Positions 1-8,802 are shown, numbered from the stretch's first letter. The stretch: DNA of 64,000 bases from Nocardioidaceae bacterium SCSIO 66511 (GCA_023100825.1 CP095846.1:62001-126000), one strand, 5' to 3'. Numbers and translations are program-made. The notes: a model not told the origin generated them from the letters alone.

Positions 1-332
1 TGCGGCCGACCGGAAAGGTCCGCGTACGGGCCGGCTCCAGGACTCGGGTCGGTCGGTTGAGGTCAGGGCGAGTGACGGTTTCCCTCGGGCGTCACCGCGC
101 GCAGGCTCGACCGGTGCTCGTCGCGAACTACCGGGGCGATGCGACCTTCGCTCCGCGCGCCGTACGCAAGCGAGTCGGTAGGAGCTGAGAAGTAGCGGTT
201 TGCGCACGGAGCCGATCCCTCTTGCGGACGAGTGAATCTCACGTCCTGGCGGGATCTTCCGTCCGCCCGTCCCTGGAAGCGTGATCTGTACGGGTCGCCG
301 ACGGGGCGGCTGGACAGATGAGGAGACACGAG
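1..332. other. Window edge and upstream region without a supported gene
   Basis: I see no convincing gene here. A short plus-strand frame is open from base 1 to a TGA at 58-60 and could be the tail of a gene outside the window, but it is too short to judge. Long open frames on the minus strand lie antisense to the next gene and have no recognisable protein content. Bases 300-332 carry the ribosome binding site of the next gene. Confidence 0.4.
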
Positions 333-989
333 ATGCGTAGAACTCAGGGTCGGGCCGTGCTGGCGGCCGTCGTCGCGGCGGGTGCACTGGTGGCAACGGC
401 TGGGTCCGCGTACACGGACACCGACACCGACGACGCGAACACGACCGGCGGCCACCATGACGGTCGCCGGACGGCCGCGGTGACGGGTTCGGCCGAGTTC
501 GGCGTGCCGTTCTGGCCCGACAAGGACGTTCGTTCCTTCAAGTTCGACGTGCACGCCAAGCCGTACAGCGATCCGAAGCTTCCGTTCGCCCCCAAGGGTC
601 TCCCGACCGATGCGGTCGGCAAGGTGAAGATCTCGCATTGGGTGGCCAAGACCGGCGAAACGATCCACGCGACGGCGAAGGTCGATTGTCTCGCCACTGC
701 GCCGCGCACGGCTACGTTCACCGCGATCGTCACGAAAGCGGACGAAGCGGTGCACGACTGGATCGGCCGCCGGGTCGGCTGGAGCGTGTACGACGGAGGC
801 CCGAGGCGCGGTGGCAAGAGCCGCGACCGGGTCAGCTTCTCCTGGAACTTCAGCATGGATCAGAACAAGCAGGGGAAGTGGCGGGAGGCCAAGCTGGGCA
901 CGTGTGTAGCCCCTGCGGCCTTCGGCAAGGTCACCCGTGGCGACTACCAGGTACGCCACGCCGACCTGTTGCCGCAGCCGACGTCGTGA
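333..989 (+). CDS. Secreted hypothetical protein
   Basis: Predicted 218-residue exported protein of unknown function. An N-terminal signal peptide (about residues 1-25, basic start then an Ala/Val-rich core) is followed by a Thr/Asp/His-rich linker and a beta-rich globular part with two cysteines (in KVDCLAT and GTCVAP) that could form a disulfide. I prefer the ATG at 333 over the in-frame ATG at 318 because AGGAG at 321-325 is correctly spaced only for 333. The next gene is convergent and the intergenic gap is about 30 bp. I do not recognise a family with a known role. Confidence 0.7.
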   Translation: MRRTQGRAVLAAVVAAGALVATAGSAYTDTDTDDANTTGGHHDGRRTAAVTGSAEFGVPFWPDKDVRSFKFDVHAKPYSDPKLPFAPKGLPTDAVGKVKISHWVAKTGETIHATAKVDCLATAPRTATFTAIVTKADEAVHDWIGRRVGWSVYDGGPRRGGKSRDRVSFSWNFSMDQNKQGKWREAKLGTCVAPAAFGKVTRGDYQVRHADLLPQPTS

Positions 990-993
990 CCGC

Positions 994-1017
994 ATCGCCG
1001 ATGGATCCCTCGGCGAT
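994..1017. terminator. Bidirectional hairpin between convergent genes
   Basis: Perfect 8-bp stem (ATCGCCGA at 994-1001, TCGGCGAT at 1010-1017) with an 8-nt loop, between the secreted-protein stop and the distal stop of the broken TPR gene. There is no clear U-tract, so termination is inferred from position and symmetry. Confidence 0.45.
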
Positions 1018-1232
1018 CACTCCGGAGGCCTGGTCGGGTCGCTGCCGTTGAGGAATCGGCCCGACTGGCCTGCGACCGTCGTCGCGCCAACTGCCTCCGA
1101 CCAACGCCGGACTTCGCCGGCGAGGAGGCGGGCTCCGGCGACGTCCTCGGCGTCTTGCGCCAGCACGGCAAGGAGGAGCTGCTGCGCGAGTACGCCTGCG
1201 AGATGGCCGGCGCGTGCTGCGGCCGCCGTCGC
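1017..1232 (-). pseudogene. C-terminal remnant of TPR-like gene beyond an amber codon
   Basis: After the TAG at 1233-1235 the same frame stays open for 71 more codons to a TGA at 1017-1019. This stretch reads as real protein: an Ala/Leu-rich helical pair containing AGHLAGVLAQQLLLAVLAQD and GARLLAGEVRRW. That fits the last helices of an alpha-helical repeat protein and continues the upstream fold smoothly. No start codon with a Shine-Dalgarno sequence is visible inside it. I infer that the original gene ran 1017-1916 (299 codons plus stop) and that the TAG is a nonsense mutation, a sequencing error, or less likely a site of readthrough. Confidence 0.6.
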
Positions 1233-1916
1233 CTAGGACCACCGTACGTATGCCTCGGCGGTGTGGCTGTCGTCGTGCGCGTGGTCGCCGAGATGTCGCT
1301 GTGCCTCGAAGATGAGCAAATCGTCGTTGAACTGGCGGCCGGCATCAAGCGCGTCGCGGTAGTGCGGGGGTGCGCTGTCGCGGTCGCCTCGAATGTTGTC
1401 TGCGATCCAACCGAGACACATCCGCGCCCAGCCGCGGCGAGCGGGATCCGGGGCGCGTTCGACCAGCTCCGTCGCGTCTGAGGCGAGGGCATCGACAACG
1501 GCGGCGTTGCGGTCGTCGGGGCCGAACCACGGCGATCCATCGGGTCGCCTCAGCTGCTTCGCGTACCGACGGCGTACGGCGAGGAGCTCCGCGTCCCAGA
1601 CGAGCTCGGAGTGCGGGTCGAGCGCGCGGGCGCGTACGGCGAGTTCATCGAACCACGCGGCAGCGGTCGGATCGCCGCCGCGTACGTAGTCGCGGCGTTC
1701 TGCGGCATCGGCAGCTGCGAGTGCAAGTCGTACGTTGTCCGCGGCCGAAAGTGCCTCCGTATCGGCGCTTTCGGCGACCGCGGCAGCGGCCAGTTCGAGC
1801 GCTTCGTCGTAACGAGTCGCGAGCGACAGTGCGCGAACCGCCGCGCAGAGCGAGTCGATACCGACGCCCAAAGTCGATGCGGGAGCGAGATCCGATTGCG
1901 TACCGGGTGACACCAT
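1233..1916 (-). CDS. Tetratricopeptide-like protein, probably truncated by nonsense codon
   Basis: Encodes 227 residues of helical TPR-like repeats (for example DEALELAAAAVAESAD and PPHYRDALDAGRQFNDDLL), a scaffold type that mediates protein contacts. No catalytic motif is visible. The ATG at 1914-1916 starts the protein. It is divergent from a MarR gene, with about 60 bp between the two starts, so both probably share a control region. The frame stops at an amber codon at 1233, but the same frame continues with matching helical sequence to 1017, so this is probably a shortened protein. The lost part would be the last 71 residues. Confidence 0.6.
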   Translation of the reverse strand: MVSPGTQSDLAPASTLGVGIDSLCAAVRALSLATRYDEALELAAAAVAESADTEALSAADNVRLALAAADAAERRDYVRGGDPTAAAWFDELAVRARALDPHSELVWDAELLAVRRRYAKQLRRPDGSPWFGPDDRNAAVVDALASDATELVERAPDPARRGWARMCLGWIADNIRGDRDSAPPHYRDALDAGRQFNDDLLIFEAQRHLGDHAHDDSHTAEAYVRWS

Positions 1917-1976
1917 TGCGCCAAGGTACTTTTGGTCAAAACTTTTTACGAGAAAACTATTCTTGGGCGGCAGACG
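1917..1976. promoter_or_regulatory. AT-rich divergent promoter/operator
   Basis: The 60 bp between the divergent TPR and MarR starts are far more AT-rich than their surroundings. They contain a near-palindrome TTTTGGTCAAAA (10 of 12 positions symmetric) around 1930-1941. MarR regulators usually bind such dyads in their own divergent promoter, so autoregulation is likely. The exact promoter elements are not certain. Confidence 0.5.
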
Positions 1977-2498
1977 ATGACGACAGCCGACTCGGTCGAC
2001 GAGCACGTAGCCGCATGGGCCGAGGAGCTGGACTGGCTCGACCCGGTGCACGAGGCGATCGTTGCGCGGATGATGATCCTGACCAAGCATCTGCAGAACG
2101 CCAGGGCGCGCGCGTTCGCGGCCGAACAGCTCTCGCTCGCATCCTTCAAGGTGCTGCTCGCATTGCGGCGACTCGGCGAGCCGTACTGCACCAGCCCGTC
2201 CCGGCTGGCCGATCTGTTGACCCTGAGTCGAGGAGCGCTTTCCGCCCGGCTGGCGCCGCTCGAGGACGACGGGTTGATCGCGCGCTCGGTGGAGGCGACC
2301 GACCGCAGGCGCGTACACGTGCGGTTGACCGATGCAGGCATGACCGCACTTGACGCACACGGATACGCGGAAGGAGCAGCCGAGGCGGAGGTGCTCGATC
2401 GACTGGATCGAGACGACCAAAAACGACTGGCCGACCTGCTGCGGGTGCTCGTTATCGGCGTCGAGGGGCCCGTTGACCCCTGGGCGGTCCCAGGTTGA
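1977..2498 (+). CDS. MarR-family transcriptional regulator
   Basis: A 173-residue winged-helix dimeric repressor or activator of the MarR family. Residues about 60-130 show the pattern: a helix (LASFKVLLALRRLG), the recognition-helix region (SPSRLADLLTLSRGALSARL) and the wing (DRRRVHVRLTDAG). The DDGLIARS segment before the wing is typical. I chose the ATG at 1977 because it follows GGGCGG at a usable distance. An upstream in-frame start at 1932 would run into the promoter. The ligand is unknown. It is divergent from the TPR gene and lies 31 bp before an exported hydrolase, either of which could be its target. Confidence 0.85.
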   Translation: MTTADSVDEHVAAWAEELDWLDPVHEAIVARMMILTKHLQNARARAFAAEQLSLASFKVLLALRRLGEPYCTSPSRLADLLTLSRGALSARLAPLEDDGLIARSVEATDRRRVHVRLTDAGMTALDAHGYAEGAAEAEVLDRLDRDDQKRLADLLRVLVIGVEGPVDPWAVPG

Positions 2499-2529
2499 CC
2501 CGCTCCCCGCGGTCGGTGAGCGTGCAGGT

Positions 2530-4245
2530 ATGCGTACCTCCACCATCGGTCGGCTCGCGGTCGTCGCCCTACCCCTTGTCGGCCTGCTCGCACCCGTCGT
2601 CGCTACGAACAGCGTTCACGCGGTCGAGCCGACCACCCAGCAATCACTCACGGACGCGGCCGTGCCGGACATCGACTGGCAGACCTGCGATCTGATCTAC
2701 CAATGCGCCAAGGTCGAGGTGCCGCTCGACCACGACGACCCCTCCGGCGAGACCACGAAGCTGCCGATCAAGCGGCTGCCGGCGAGCAACCCTGCCGAAC
2801 GTGTCGGCGCGTTGTTCATGAACTTCGGCGGCCCGGGTGCGACGGCCGCCGACAACATCCAGTTCACTGGCGCGTCGCTGATGTTCGGCAACGATGTACG
2901 CGCGAAGTTCGACATCGTCGGCCTCGATCCACGCGGGACCAGCGAACAGACGCTGACCTGTGCACCCGCTCCGGACACCGAGGCGCCTCCCGCTCCGACC
3001 ACGATGGCACCCGAGACGCCGGAAGAGATCGCGGCCAAGATCGCCTATGACGACTACGTCCGCGACAGCTGCGACAAGACGGCCCCGCCGATCATCGATC
3101 ACATGAGCACGGCCGACGTCGCGCGCGATATGGACCTCGTCCGGCAGGCGCTCGGTGACGAAAAGCTCTCCTACTACGGCCTTTCGTACGGCAGCGTCCT
3201 CGGTGAGACGTACGCATCGATGTTCCCCGACCGGGTAGGGGCGATGGTCATCGACGGCGTCATCGACCCCGTCACTTACGCCAACGACGACGGGAGCGGT
3301 GAGCCGTACACGTCCCGATGGGGGATGGCGCCCGGCATCGAGGAAGCCCTGAGCTCCGCCTTCGCACGATGCGACAAGGTCGGCATTCTGCGCTGCCCCC
3401 TCGCGGGTAACGCCTGGAAGCGGTGGCATCGGGTGGTCGACTCGCTCGACAAGCAGCCTCTCGCCCTGCCGGGCCTCACGATCGACGGCGAGTACTTCAA
3501 GTACGGATTGACGGTCAACGCCCTCCAGATGCATCGAATCGGTGGCGTCCCGCTGCCGACGATCGAACTGCTCGCAGGTGCGACGAAGATCATCGATGTG
3601 CTGAGGTTCGGCCTGAGCCAGCCGGCAGCACGCAGCTCTGACAGCACGTTGCGGCTACCCGGGGTCGGGCGGGTAGACCTCGGGGCACAGAACTCGGTGC
3701 TGCTCGATCGCCTCGGCGAGATCGTACGCAAGATCATGGACCAGGCGGAGAAGTACGGCTTCCCGCCACTCTCCTCGAGTGGTGTCGCCGCCGATCAAGG
3801 TCCGGACGAGCCCGTGCTCAGCGGTGCGCAGTTCGGCGTGAGCTGTAGCGACACGGAGAACCCGACCGACCCGAATGCGTGGGTCACCGCCGCGGAGAAC
3901 TCGAAAGCCGACGCACCCAACTTCGGGCCAGGCGTCGTCTGGAGCTCGTCCGTCTGCGCCAACTGGCCGGGGTCGTCGGAGAGTGCCTACCGCGGCCCGT
4001 TCGACACGGACACGTCGATGCTGATGATCGGCAACACCCACGACAACGCGACACCGATGGCCGGGGCGAAACTGGCGCACCAGCGCTTCCCCGGATCGAG
4101 CCTGATCACCCTCAACAGCTGGGGTCACACGGCGATCGGCAAGAGCTTCAACTGCATTCAGCCGAAGGTCGACTCGTACCTGTTGACGGAGAAGTTGCCG
4201 GCCGACGGCACGGTCTGCCAGCCGGATGCCCAACTGTTCGGATAG
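2530..4245 (+). CDS. Exported alpha/beta hydrolase, tripeptidyl-aminopeptidase (SlpD/E) type
   Basis: A 571-residue secreted serine hydrolase resembling Streptomyces tripeptidyl aminopeptidases, which remove short peptides from protein N-termini. The signal peptide spans about residues 1-32, ending near VHA. The nucleophile elbow is GLSYGS with Ser219. Asp505 (HDNATP) and His533 (SWGHT) complete the triad in the C-terminal TAP-like region. The oxyanion motif MNFGGPG follows the family pattern. The ATG at 2530 begins a proper signal sequence. The longer frame from 2350 overlaps the marR 3' end and has no export signal at its start. A strong hairpin follows the stop. The true substrate could be peptide or ester. 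Confidence 0.85.
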   Translation: MRTSTIGRLAVVALPLVGLLAPVVATNSVHAVEPTTQQSLTDAAVPDIDWQTCDLIYQCAKVEVPLDHDDPSGETTKLPIKRLPASNPAERVGALFMNFGGPGATAADNIQFTGASLMFGNDVRAKFDIVGLDPRGTSEQTLTCAPAPDTEAPPAPTTMAPETPEEIAAKIAYDDYVRDSCDKTAPPIIDHMSTADVARDMDLVRQALGDEKLSYYGLSYGSVLGETYASMFPDRVGAMVIDGVIDPVTYANDDGSGEPYTSRWGMAPGIEEALSSAFARCDKVGILRCPLAGNAWKRWHRVVDSLDKQPLALPGLTIDGEYFKYGLTVNALQMHRIGGVPLPTIELLAGATKIIDVLRFGLSQPAARSSDSTLRLPGVGRVDLGAQNSVLLDRLGEIVRKIMDQAEKYGFPPLSSSGVAADQGPDEPVLSGAQFGVSCSDTENPTDPNAWVTAAENSKADAPNFGPGVVWSSSVCANWPGSSESAYRGPFDTDTSMLMIGNTHDNATPMAGAKLAHQRFPGSSLITLNSWGHTAIGKSFNCIQPKVDSYLLTEKLPADGTVCQPDAQLFG

Positions 4246-4284
4246 CGCAGATCGCGCAGGGTGCGCTCGGCTGTGAGCGTTCTG

Positions 4285-4318
4285 TAAGCGGTCGCCTCTA
4301 GGAAGAGGCGACCGCTTA
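4285..4318 (+). terminator. Perfect 15-bp stem-loop terminator
   Basis: Arms at 4285-4299 and 4304-4318 are perfectly complementary over 15 bp with a 4-nt loop. It lies 39 bp after the hydrolase stop and ends only 10 bp before the next start codon, so it sits in the leader of that gene. It probably terminates hydrolase transcription. It could also control the downstream gene. Confidence 0.75.
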
Positions 4319-4328
4319 TGGAGGCTCC

Positions 4329-5726
4329 ATGCCAGATCTGTTTCCGCTCTACCCCGCCTCATCGGCGGCGGTACGCGCCGCCGCGCGCTCGGGTCACGGC
4401 GCGGCCGAGGCGTTCGGCCGGGTCAGCGAGAGTGTCGAAGCACGCCATCGGGCCGCTGCCGCGGAGGCGACGGACGATCTGCGGGCGACCCTGGACGGTC
4501 CCAGTTACGGTCCGCTGACGACTGACGCCAACGCCCTGCAGCGTGGCGCAATCTGGGCGGCGTCCCAGGTCGAGGTGTTTGCGGACGCGATCGACATCTA
4601 CAACGAGAGCAGCAAGGCACCGCGATCGATCCGCAAGCTGAATGCCGCGTACGCCGAGGCGACGGGTACGAAGCCGGAGGATCCGGCACTCAAGGGTCAG
4701 CTCACGATGGAGAAGGAGCAGCTCGATCGTGCGCTCGACCAGGCTGCCGAACAGGTTGCGGCGAAGCTCAGTCGCCCGCCGACGGATGCGGAGGTACGCG
4801 AGCTCTGGCGAGCGGGCAACCTCCCGATGGCGGCGATCGCGGCCTGGCCGGGTCTGAACCTGCGCTTGACGGACCTGCCGTTCGAGATACGCGACACCGC
4901 CGTCACTGCAGAAGGGTTGCGCTACCTCACCGACCAGCACCTCGTCGATGCGCTCCTGAACCCGAATCTCAATCCCGAGGTACGGCAGCTGATCCTGGAG
5001 AACAGGCCGACGGCGGTCGAACTGCTCGCACAACAGTGGCAGCTGACGCCGGAGACGAAGGCCAGGCTGGATTTCCTCTGCGTTCCGAACTCCGATGGGC
5101 AGATCGTCGGTCCCGACGGGCGGCTCTACTACGTGCAACGGCCCGGCCCAGGCCCCGCGTACGACGGTCCGGTGATCGGTGCCCCGAACGATTTCATCGG
5201 TGACGACGGTCCCGGATCCACCTGGCGCACGTTGATCTCTCGCGATGGAGCGATCGCGTACGGCGACCCGATGGACCTCGCCACGACGATGGCCTTCGTA
5301 CTCGCCGGTGATATCGGCAAGCCGTCGGGCAAATGGCAGTCGATCGGCGACCAGCAGGGTGCGTACGTCACGATGGAGGACGGATCGGTTCGGCTGAACG
5401 ACGGCACCCAGGCGCCCAACGACCAGGCGCCGCCGCCGGGCGGCCCGGTGCCCGAGGGGATGAAACCGCCCAACCCGTACAACGGCGGTGATATCGCCAA
5501 CGGTGGCCTCGGGCTGCTGATCGACGGAGCCGAGGGCCTGAACAACGCCCAACAGGCAGAGTTCAACCGCCACTACGCAACCGAGGTCACCTTCCAAGAG
5601 GACGCTGACGGAAACCGGCGCGCTGTGATCAACCTCTATCAGGTGCAGGCCGACGGAGAGAAGGTCCGGATCGACCACTCTTACGCCGACATCGGACCGG
5701 GCGGCACGATCGTCCCGGCGCCCTGA
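4329..5726 (+). CDS. Hypothetical protein, 465 aa
   Basis: Encodes 465 residues with no signal peptide or membrane segment that I can see. About residues 1-190 are Ala/Glu-rich and helical (YPASSAAVRAAARSGHGAAE; EKEQLDRALDQAAEQVAAKL). The middle (about 230-280) turns beta-like with Tyr/Gly/Pro-rich stretches. The C-terminal third contains a Pro/Gly-rich linker (APPPGGPVPEGMKPPNPYN) and a final charged beta-rich segment. The helical head and separate C-terminal domain recall substrates of specialised secretion, but no WXG motif is visible, so that is only a guess. GGAGG at 4320-4324 supports the ATG at 4329. I do not recognise the family. Confidence 0.65.
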   Translation: MPDLFPLYPASSAAVRAAARSGHGAAEAFGRVSESVEARHRAAAAEATDDLRATLDGPSYGPLTTDANALQRGAIWAASQVEVFADAIDIYNESSKAPRSIRKLNAAYAEATGTKPEDPALKGQLTMEKEQLDRALDQAAEQVAAKLSRPPTDAEVRELWRAGNLPMAAIAAWPGLNLRLTDLPFEIRDTAVTAEGLRYLTDQHLVDALLNPNLNPEVRQLILENRPTAVELLAQQWQLTPETKARLDFLCVPNSDGQIVGPDGRLYYVQRPGPGPAYDGPVIGAPNDFIGDDGPGSTWRTLISRDGAIAYGDPMDLATTMAFVLAGDIGKPSGKWQSIGDQQGAYVTMEDGSVRLNDGTQAPNDQAPPPGGPVPEGMKPPNPYNGGDIANGGLGLLIDGAEGLNNAQQAEFNRHYATEVTFQEDADGNRRAVINLYQVQADGEKVRIDHSYADIGPGGTIVPAP

Positions 5727-5810
5727 GCCGACTCCGATCCTCCTCGCGGGGGAGCGTGATTCGCGCTCTGTAGTGATCCGGATTCTGCCCGGAGTCGACA
5801 GATTGGGGGC

Positions 5811-6260
5811 ATGATTCGACGACTAGAGACTCACGGCCTGCTCGTTGCGATCTGGAGCTTCGCGTTCGCTTGCGTACACATCGCCTGGGCGGCGGGATGG
5901 CGCGGCGGTCTGCCCGACTCGTTCGCACCGATCGGAGAGCGGCCGTGGTTCCTCGCCTACGACATCCTGGCCGGCGTCCTCATGTACGGGGCTGCGATCG
6001 GCGCGATCCTGCTGGCATTCGGCCGCGGTACGCCGTTGCTACACAAGGTCGCCTTCGTGTCATCGCTGCTCGCTCTCGGCCGCGGTGTCCCGGCGTTGGT
6101 CTTCGACGTGTTGGGGGGCGACTTCGGCGTCGTCAGCTTCGGCGCCGATGTCTGGTTCACGGTCGCCGGCCTCGCGGGATTCACGCTGGTCAAACGGATC
6201 AAGCGCGAGCAGGTCGCGTCTCGGATCGAATCCCGCGAGGCTCAGTACGCAGGGCACTAG
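5811..6260 (+). CDS. Small membrane protein, DUF3995-like
   Basis: A 149-residue integral membrane protein with four hydrophobic segments (about residues 8-28, 47-68, 78-98 and 110-130) and a basic, charged C-terminal tail. The N-terminal pattern with HIAWAAGW in the first helix, and the length, fit DUF3995-type proteins, whose function is unknown. The ATG at 5811 follows TTGGGGGC. The downstream two-component genes are convergent, with a gap of 29 bp. Assignment to the family is by pattern only. Confidence 0.7.
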   Translation: MIRRLETHGLLVAIWSFAFACVHIAWAAGWRGGLPDSFAPIGERPWFLAYDILAGVLMYGAAIGAILLAFGRGTPLLHKVAFVSSLLALGRGVPALVFDVLGGDFGVVSFGADVWFTVAGLAGFTLVKRIKREQVASRIESREAQYAGH

Positions 6261-6289
6261 GACGTCGGATACCTGGTCGTTCTACTGGC

Positions 6290-6937
6290 TCAGGGTTCGA
6301 TCAGGCCGGCGCGGATCGCGTACCGGGTGAGTTCGGTACGATCGCGCATCCCAAGCTTGGACAAGATGTTGGCGCGATGACGCTCAACGGTCTTGTAGCT
6401 GATGACGAGCGTGGCGGCGATCTCCTTCGACGAGTACCCCTCGGCGATCAGCTTCACCACTTGGTCTTCGCGTTCGGTCAGCACCGCGCGCGGTACGCGT
6501 TCGCCACGACGCATCCGCGCCATGAAATCGCTCACCAGCGTGCCGGCGACGCCCGGGTACAGGAACGACTCGCCGCGGATGGCGGCGCGGCATGCGGTGA
6601 TGAGGTCTTCATCGGCCGCAGATTTGAGTACGTACCCGCACGCGCCGTCCTGGAGCGCGGAGAAGAAGTACTGCTCGTTGTCGTACATCGACAGCATCAG
6701 CGTCGGAATATCGGGAAACCGTCGGCTGATCTCGCGGGCGGCCTGCAGACCGGTCATCCGCGGCATGGAGATGTCGAGGATCGCGAGGTCGGGTTCGGTC
6801 GTGCGCGCGAGCTCGACCGCCTCAGCCCCGTCGGCCGCTTCGGCCACGACGCTGAGGTCGGGCTCGGCGTCGAGGATTCGGCGCACGCCGGCACGGACGA
6901 GCGAGTGATCGTCGGCGAGCAGGATTCGTGCGGTCAT
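6290..6937 (-). CDS. NarL/FixJ-family response regulator
   Basis: A 215-residue two-component response regulator. The receiver domain (1-120) has acidic residues Asp9 and Asp10, phosphoacceptor Asp55 in AILDISMP and a conserved Lys near residue 105. The C-terminal LuxR-type helix-turn-helix (about 150-210) contains LTEREDQVVKLIAEGYSSKE and KTVERHRANILSKL. Its start overlaps the stop of the sensor kinase by 4 bp (ATGA), so the two are translationally coupled and probably form one signalling pair. The stimulus is unknown. The neighbouring membrane protein and methyltransferase are possible but unproven targets. Confidence 0.93.
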   Translation of the reverse strand: MTARILLADDHSLVRAGVRRILDAEPDLSVVAEAADGAEAVELARTTEPDLAILDISMPRMTGLQAAREISRRFPDIPTLMLSMYDNEQYFFSALQDGACGYVLKSAADEDLITACRAAIRGESFLYPGVAGTLVSDFMARMRRGERVPRAVLTEREDQVVKLIAEGYSSKEIAATLVISYKTVERHRANILSKLGMRDRTELTRYAIRAGLIEP

Positions 6938-7905
6938 ACGTACTCTCCCGGCACCGGAACCTCGAGCCGGACCTCGGTGCCGCCCTCGGGTCGGGTACGT
7001 ACGTCGAGTTGGCCGGCGACCATGCTTGCGCGTTCGTACATGCCCTGGATTCCGGCACCCATCGCCGACTCATCGCGGCCGGCGCCGTCATCGGCGATCT
7101 CGAGTACGAGGGTCGACTCGCGAAGCCGTAGGTCGAAGTCGATGTTCTGTGCGTTGGCGTGCCTCGTCACGTTCGTCAGCGCCTCCTGCGCCACACGGTA
7201 GATGACCAGCTCGGTCTGTTGTGGCAGTTCGGGGATGTCTGGCGGAAAGCTGCGGTGAACCGAGATGTCCGTACGAGCGTCGAGGTCGTTCGCCAGACCG
7301 GAAAGCGATCTGAGTAGTCCGAGGTCGGCCAGCACGCCGGGCCGGAGCCGCTGGGAGATGCGGCGCACCTCCTCGAGCGTCGTACGAGTGGTGTCGCGGG
7401 CCTGCTCCAGCTCGGGTACGACCCGGTCGGGTGCGGCATCGATCGTCTGCTTCAGGGTCAGCAGGACAACGGTGAGGCTTTGCCCGACCTCATCGTGCAG
7501 CTCTTGGGCGACGCGCTGCCGCTCGGTCTCCTGTGCGCGCAAGGCGCGGGCGGTACTGACGCCCCGCTCGACCTCCAGGCGCTGGAGCATTGCATTGAAT
7601 CCGGCGACGAGCGAACGCGCCGGACCCGATCCGTACTCGTCCAGTCGGCGCCCCGGCCGCCGGAGGTCGATGGTCGCCATGACGGCTGTCAACCGGTCAA
7701 GCGGACGCAGCATCGAGCGAAGCAGCAGCCCATTGAGTGCGACGCTGACGACGAGGCCGATCGACAGGATCACCCCCTCGGACCACAGTGGCCTGGCCGA
7801 GACGGTCATCGGCGACAGCACCAGAACGAGCACGCCGAGTGCGAACACTGCGCCGTTGATCATGCAAACCCGCCAGAACAGCGGTACGGACAACTCCCGA
7901 CTCAT
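6934..7905 (-). CDS. Sensor histidine kinase, NarX/LiaS type (HisKA_3)
   Basis: A 323-residue membrane histidine kinase partnering the overlapping response regulator. Two N-terminal hydrophobic segments (about 8-32 and 40-62) flank a very short extracytoplasmic loop. They are followed by a HAMP-like linker (MLRPLDRLTAVM), the HisKA_3 dimerisation helix with the phosphorylated His137 (QELHDEVGQSL), and an HATPase domain with QEALTNVTRHANA and DDGAG. A short loop between two helices is common in kinases that sense the membrane. I start at the ATG at 7905. An upstream in-frame ATG at 7956 would add 17 residues rich in Cys and His with no export logic. Confidence 0.9.
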   Translation of the reverse strand: MSRELSVPLFWRVCMINGAVFALGVLVLVLSPMTVSARPLWSEGVILSIGLVVSVALNGLLLRSMLRPLDRLTAVMATIDLRRPGRRLDEYGSGPARSLVAGFNAMLQRLEVERGVSTARALRAQETERQRVAQELHDEVGQSLTVVLLTLKQTIDAAPDRVVPELEQARDTTRTTLEEVRRISQRLRPGVLADLGLLRSLSGLANDLDARTDISVHRSFPPDIPELPQQTELVIYRVAQEALTNVTRHANAQNIDFDLRLRESTLVLEIADDGAGRDESAMGAGIQGMYERASMVAGQLDVRTRPEGGTEVRLEVPVPGEYV

Positions 7906-8100
7906 GTGGCAAGCATTGCAAAGCGTTGTGCAGCGGATATGGGTGCTGGCCTCCATGTTCTGCGCGCCGAGCGCGACAGAGGCTTGACGACACGGGCGCG
8001 ACGCGTGTCCGTTTCCCGTCGCCGGGTGGTCATGACGTGCTCTCGTCCCCGCTCGATGTGGCGCGGCTACAGAGCAGAACTCAACGCCGACGGAGGACTA

Positions 8101-8796
8101 GTGATCGAGATAGAGCAGCGCAGCGAGTCCGGCGATCGCCGCGACCCCGACTACACACGCGCGTTCAGCGCCGGCGAGATCCGGGCACAAGAGCACCGCG
8201 CGTACGTCGGCGGCAGATGGGAGGAGATCGGCAAGCTACAGCTCGACTTCCTCGTCTCGCAAGGTCTCAAACCCGGTCTGCGGTTGCTCGACGTCGGCTG
8301 CGGCAGCCTGCGCGGTGGCGTCAAGTTCGCGAACTATCTCGATCCCGGCAATTACTACGGGATCGACCTCAACCCGCACGCGATCGTCGCCGGGTACGAT
8401 CACGAGCTGGACGACGAGGGTCGCGAGCGACTGCCGGTCGCGAATCTACGCGGTACGGATCGTTTCGACGGTGACTTCGGGGTGTCGTTCGACATGGCGA
8501 TCGCGCATTCGGTCTTCACCCATCTCTCGTTGAACAACATCCGGCTGTGCATGTATCGCGTCTCGAAGGTGATGAAGCCGGGTGCCACGTTCTACGCGAC
8601 GTTTTTCGAGCGCCCGCCCGGGTTCCCCCTCGACGGGCACACCCGCGCTCAGTTCACCGAACGCAACGCGTTCTGGTATTACCGCCGTGACCTCCGCTGG
8701 GCGTCCAGGCAGGGCCGCTGGAGCTTCCGCCATATCGGCAACTGGGGCCATCCGGGCGGCCAGCGGATGATCGAGCTCACCCGGCTCGAGGACTGA
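8101..8796 (+). CDS. Class I SAM-dependent methyltransferase
   Basis: A 231-residue cytosolic methyltransferase. Motif I is LLDVGCGSLRGG with Asp64, followed by the acidic strand-2 end GIDLNPHAI. The strand-4 region is FDMAIAHSVFTHL and the post-IV segment is MKPGATFYATFFE, the usual Rossmann order. The GTG start at 8101 is chosen because GGAGG at 8092-8096 lies just ahead of it. The Asp-Arg-rich N-terminus with RAFSAGEIRAQEHR is seen in poorly characterised sugar or small-molecule methyltransferases. Substrate unknown. A strong hairpin follows the stop and serves convergent genes. Confidence 0.85.
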   Translation: MIEIEQRSESGDRRDPDYTRAFSAGEIRAQEHRAYVGGRWEEIGKLQLDFLVSQGLKPGLRLLDVGCGSLRGGVKFANYLDPGNYYGIDLNPHAIVAGYDHELDDEGRERLPVANLRGTDRFDGDFGVSFDMAIAHSVFTHLSLNNIRLCMYRVSKVMKPGATFYATFFERPPGFPLDGHTRAQFTERNAFWYYRRDLRWASRQGRWSFRHIGNWGHPGGQRMIELTRLED

Positions 8797-8802
8797 CCGG
8801 CC

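Noticed and set aside
63-995. Long minus-strand open frame opposite the first secreted protein
   Set aside because: Arg-rich, without domains, and opposite a gene with a good ribosome site and signal peptide. High GC gives many such frames.
7960-8060. Possible tRNA-like sequence before the methyltransferase
   Set aside because: GTCCGTTTCCCGTCGCC resembles a T-arm only superficially. No matching acceptor stem or anticodon arm could be found.
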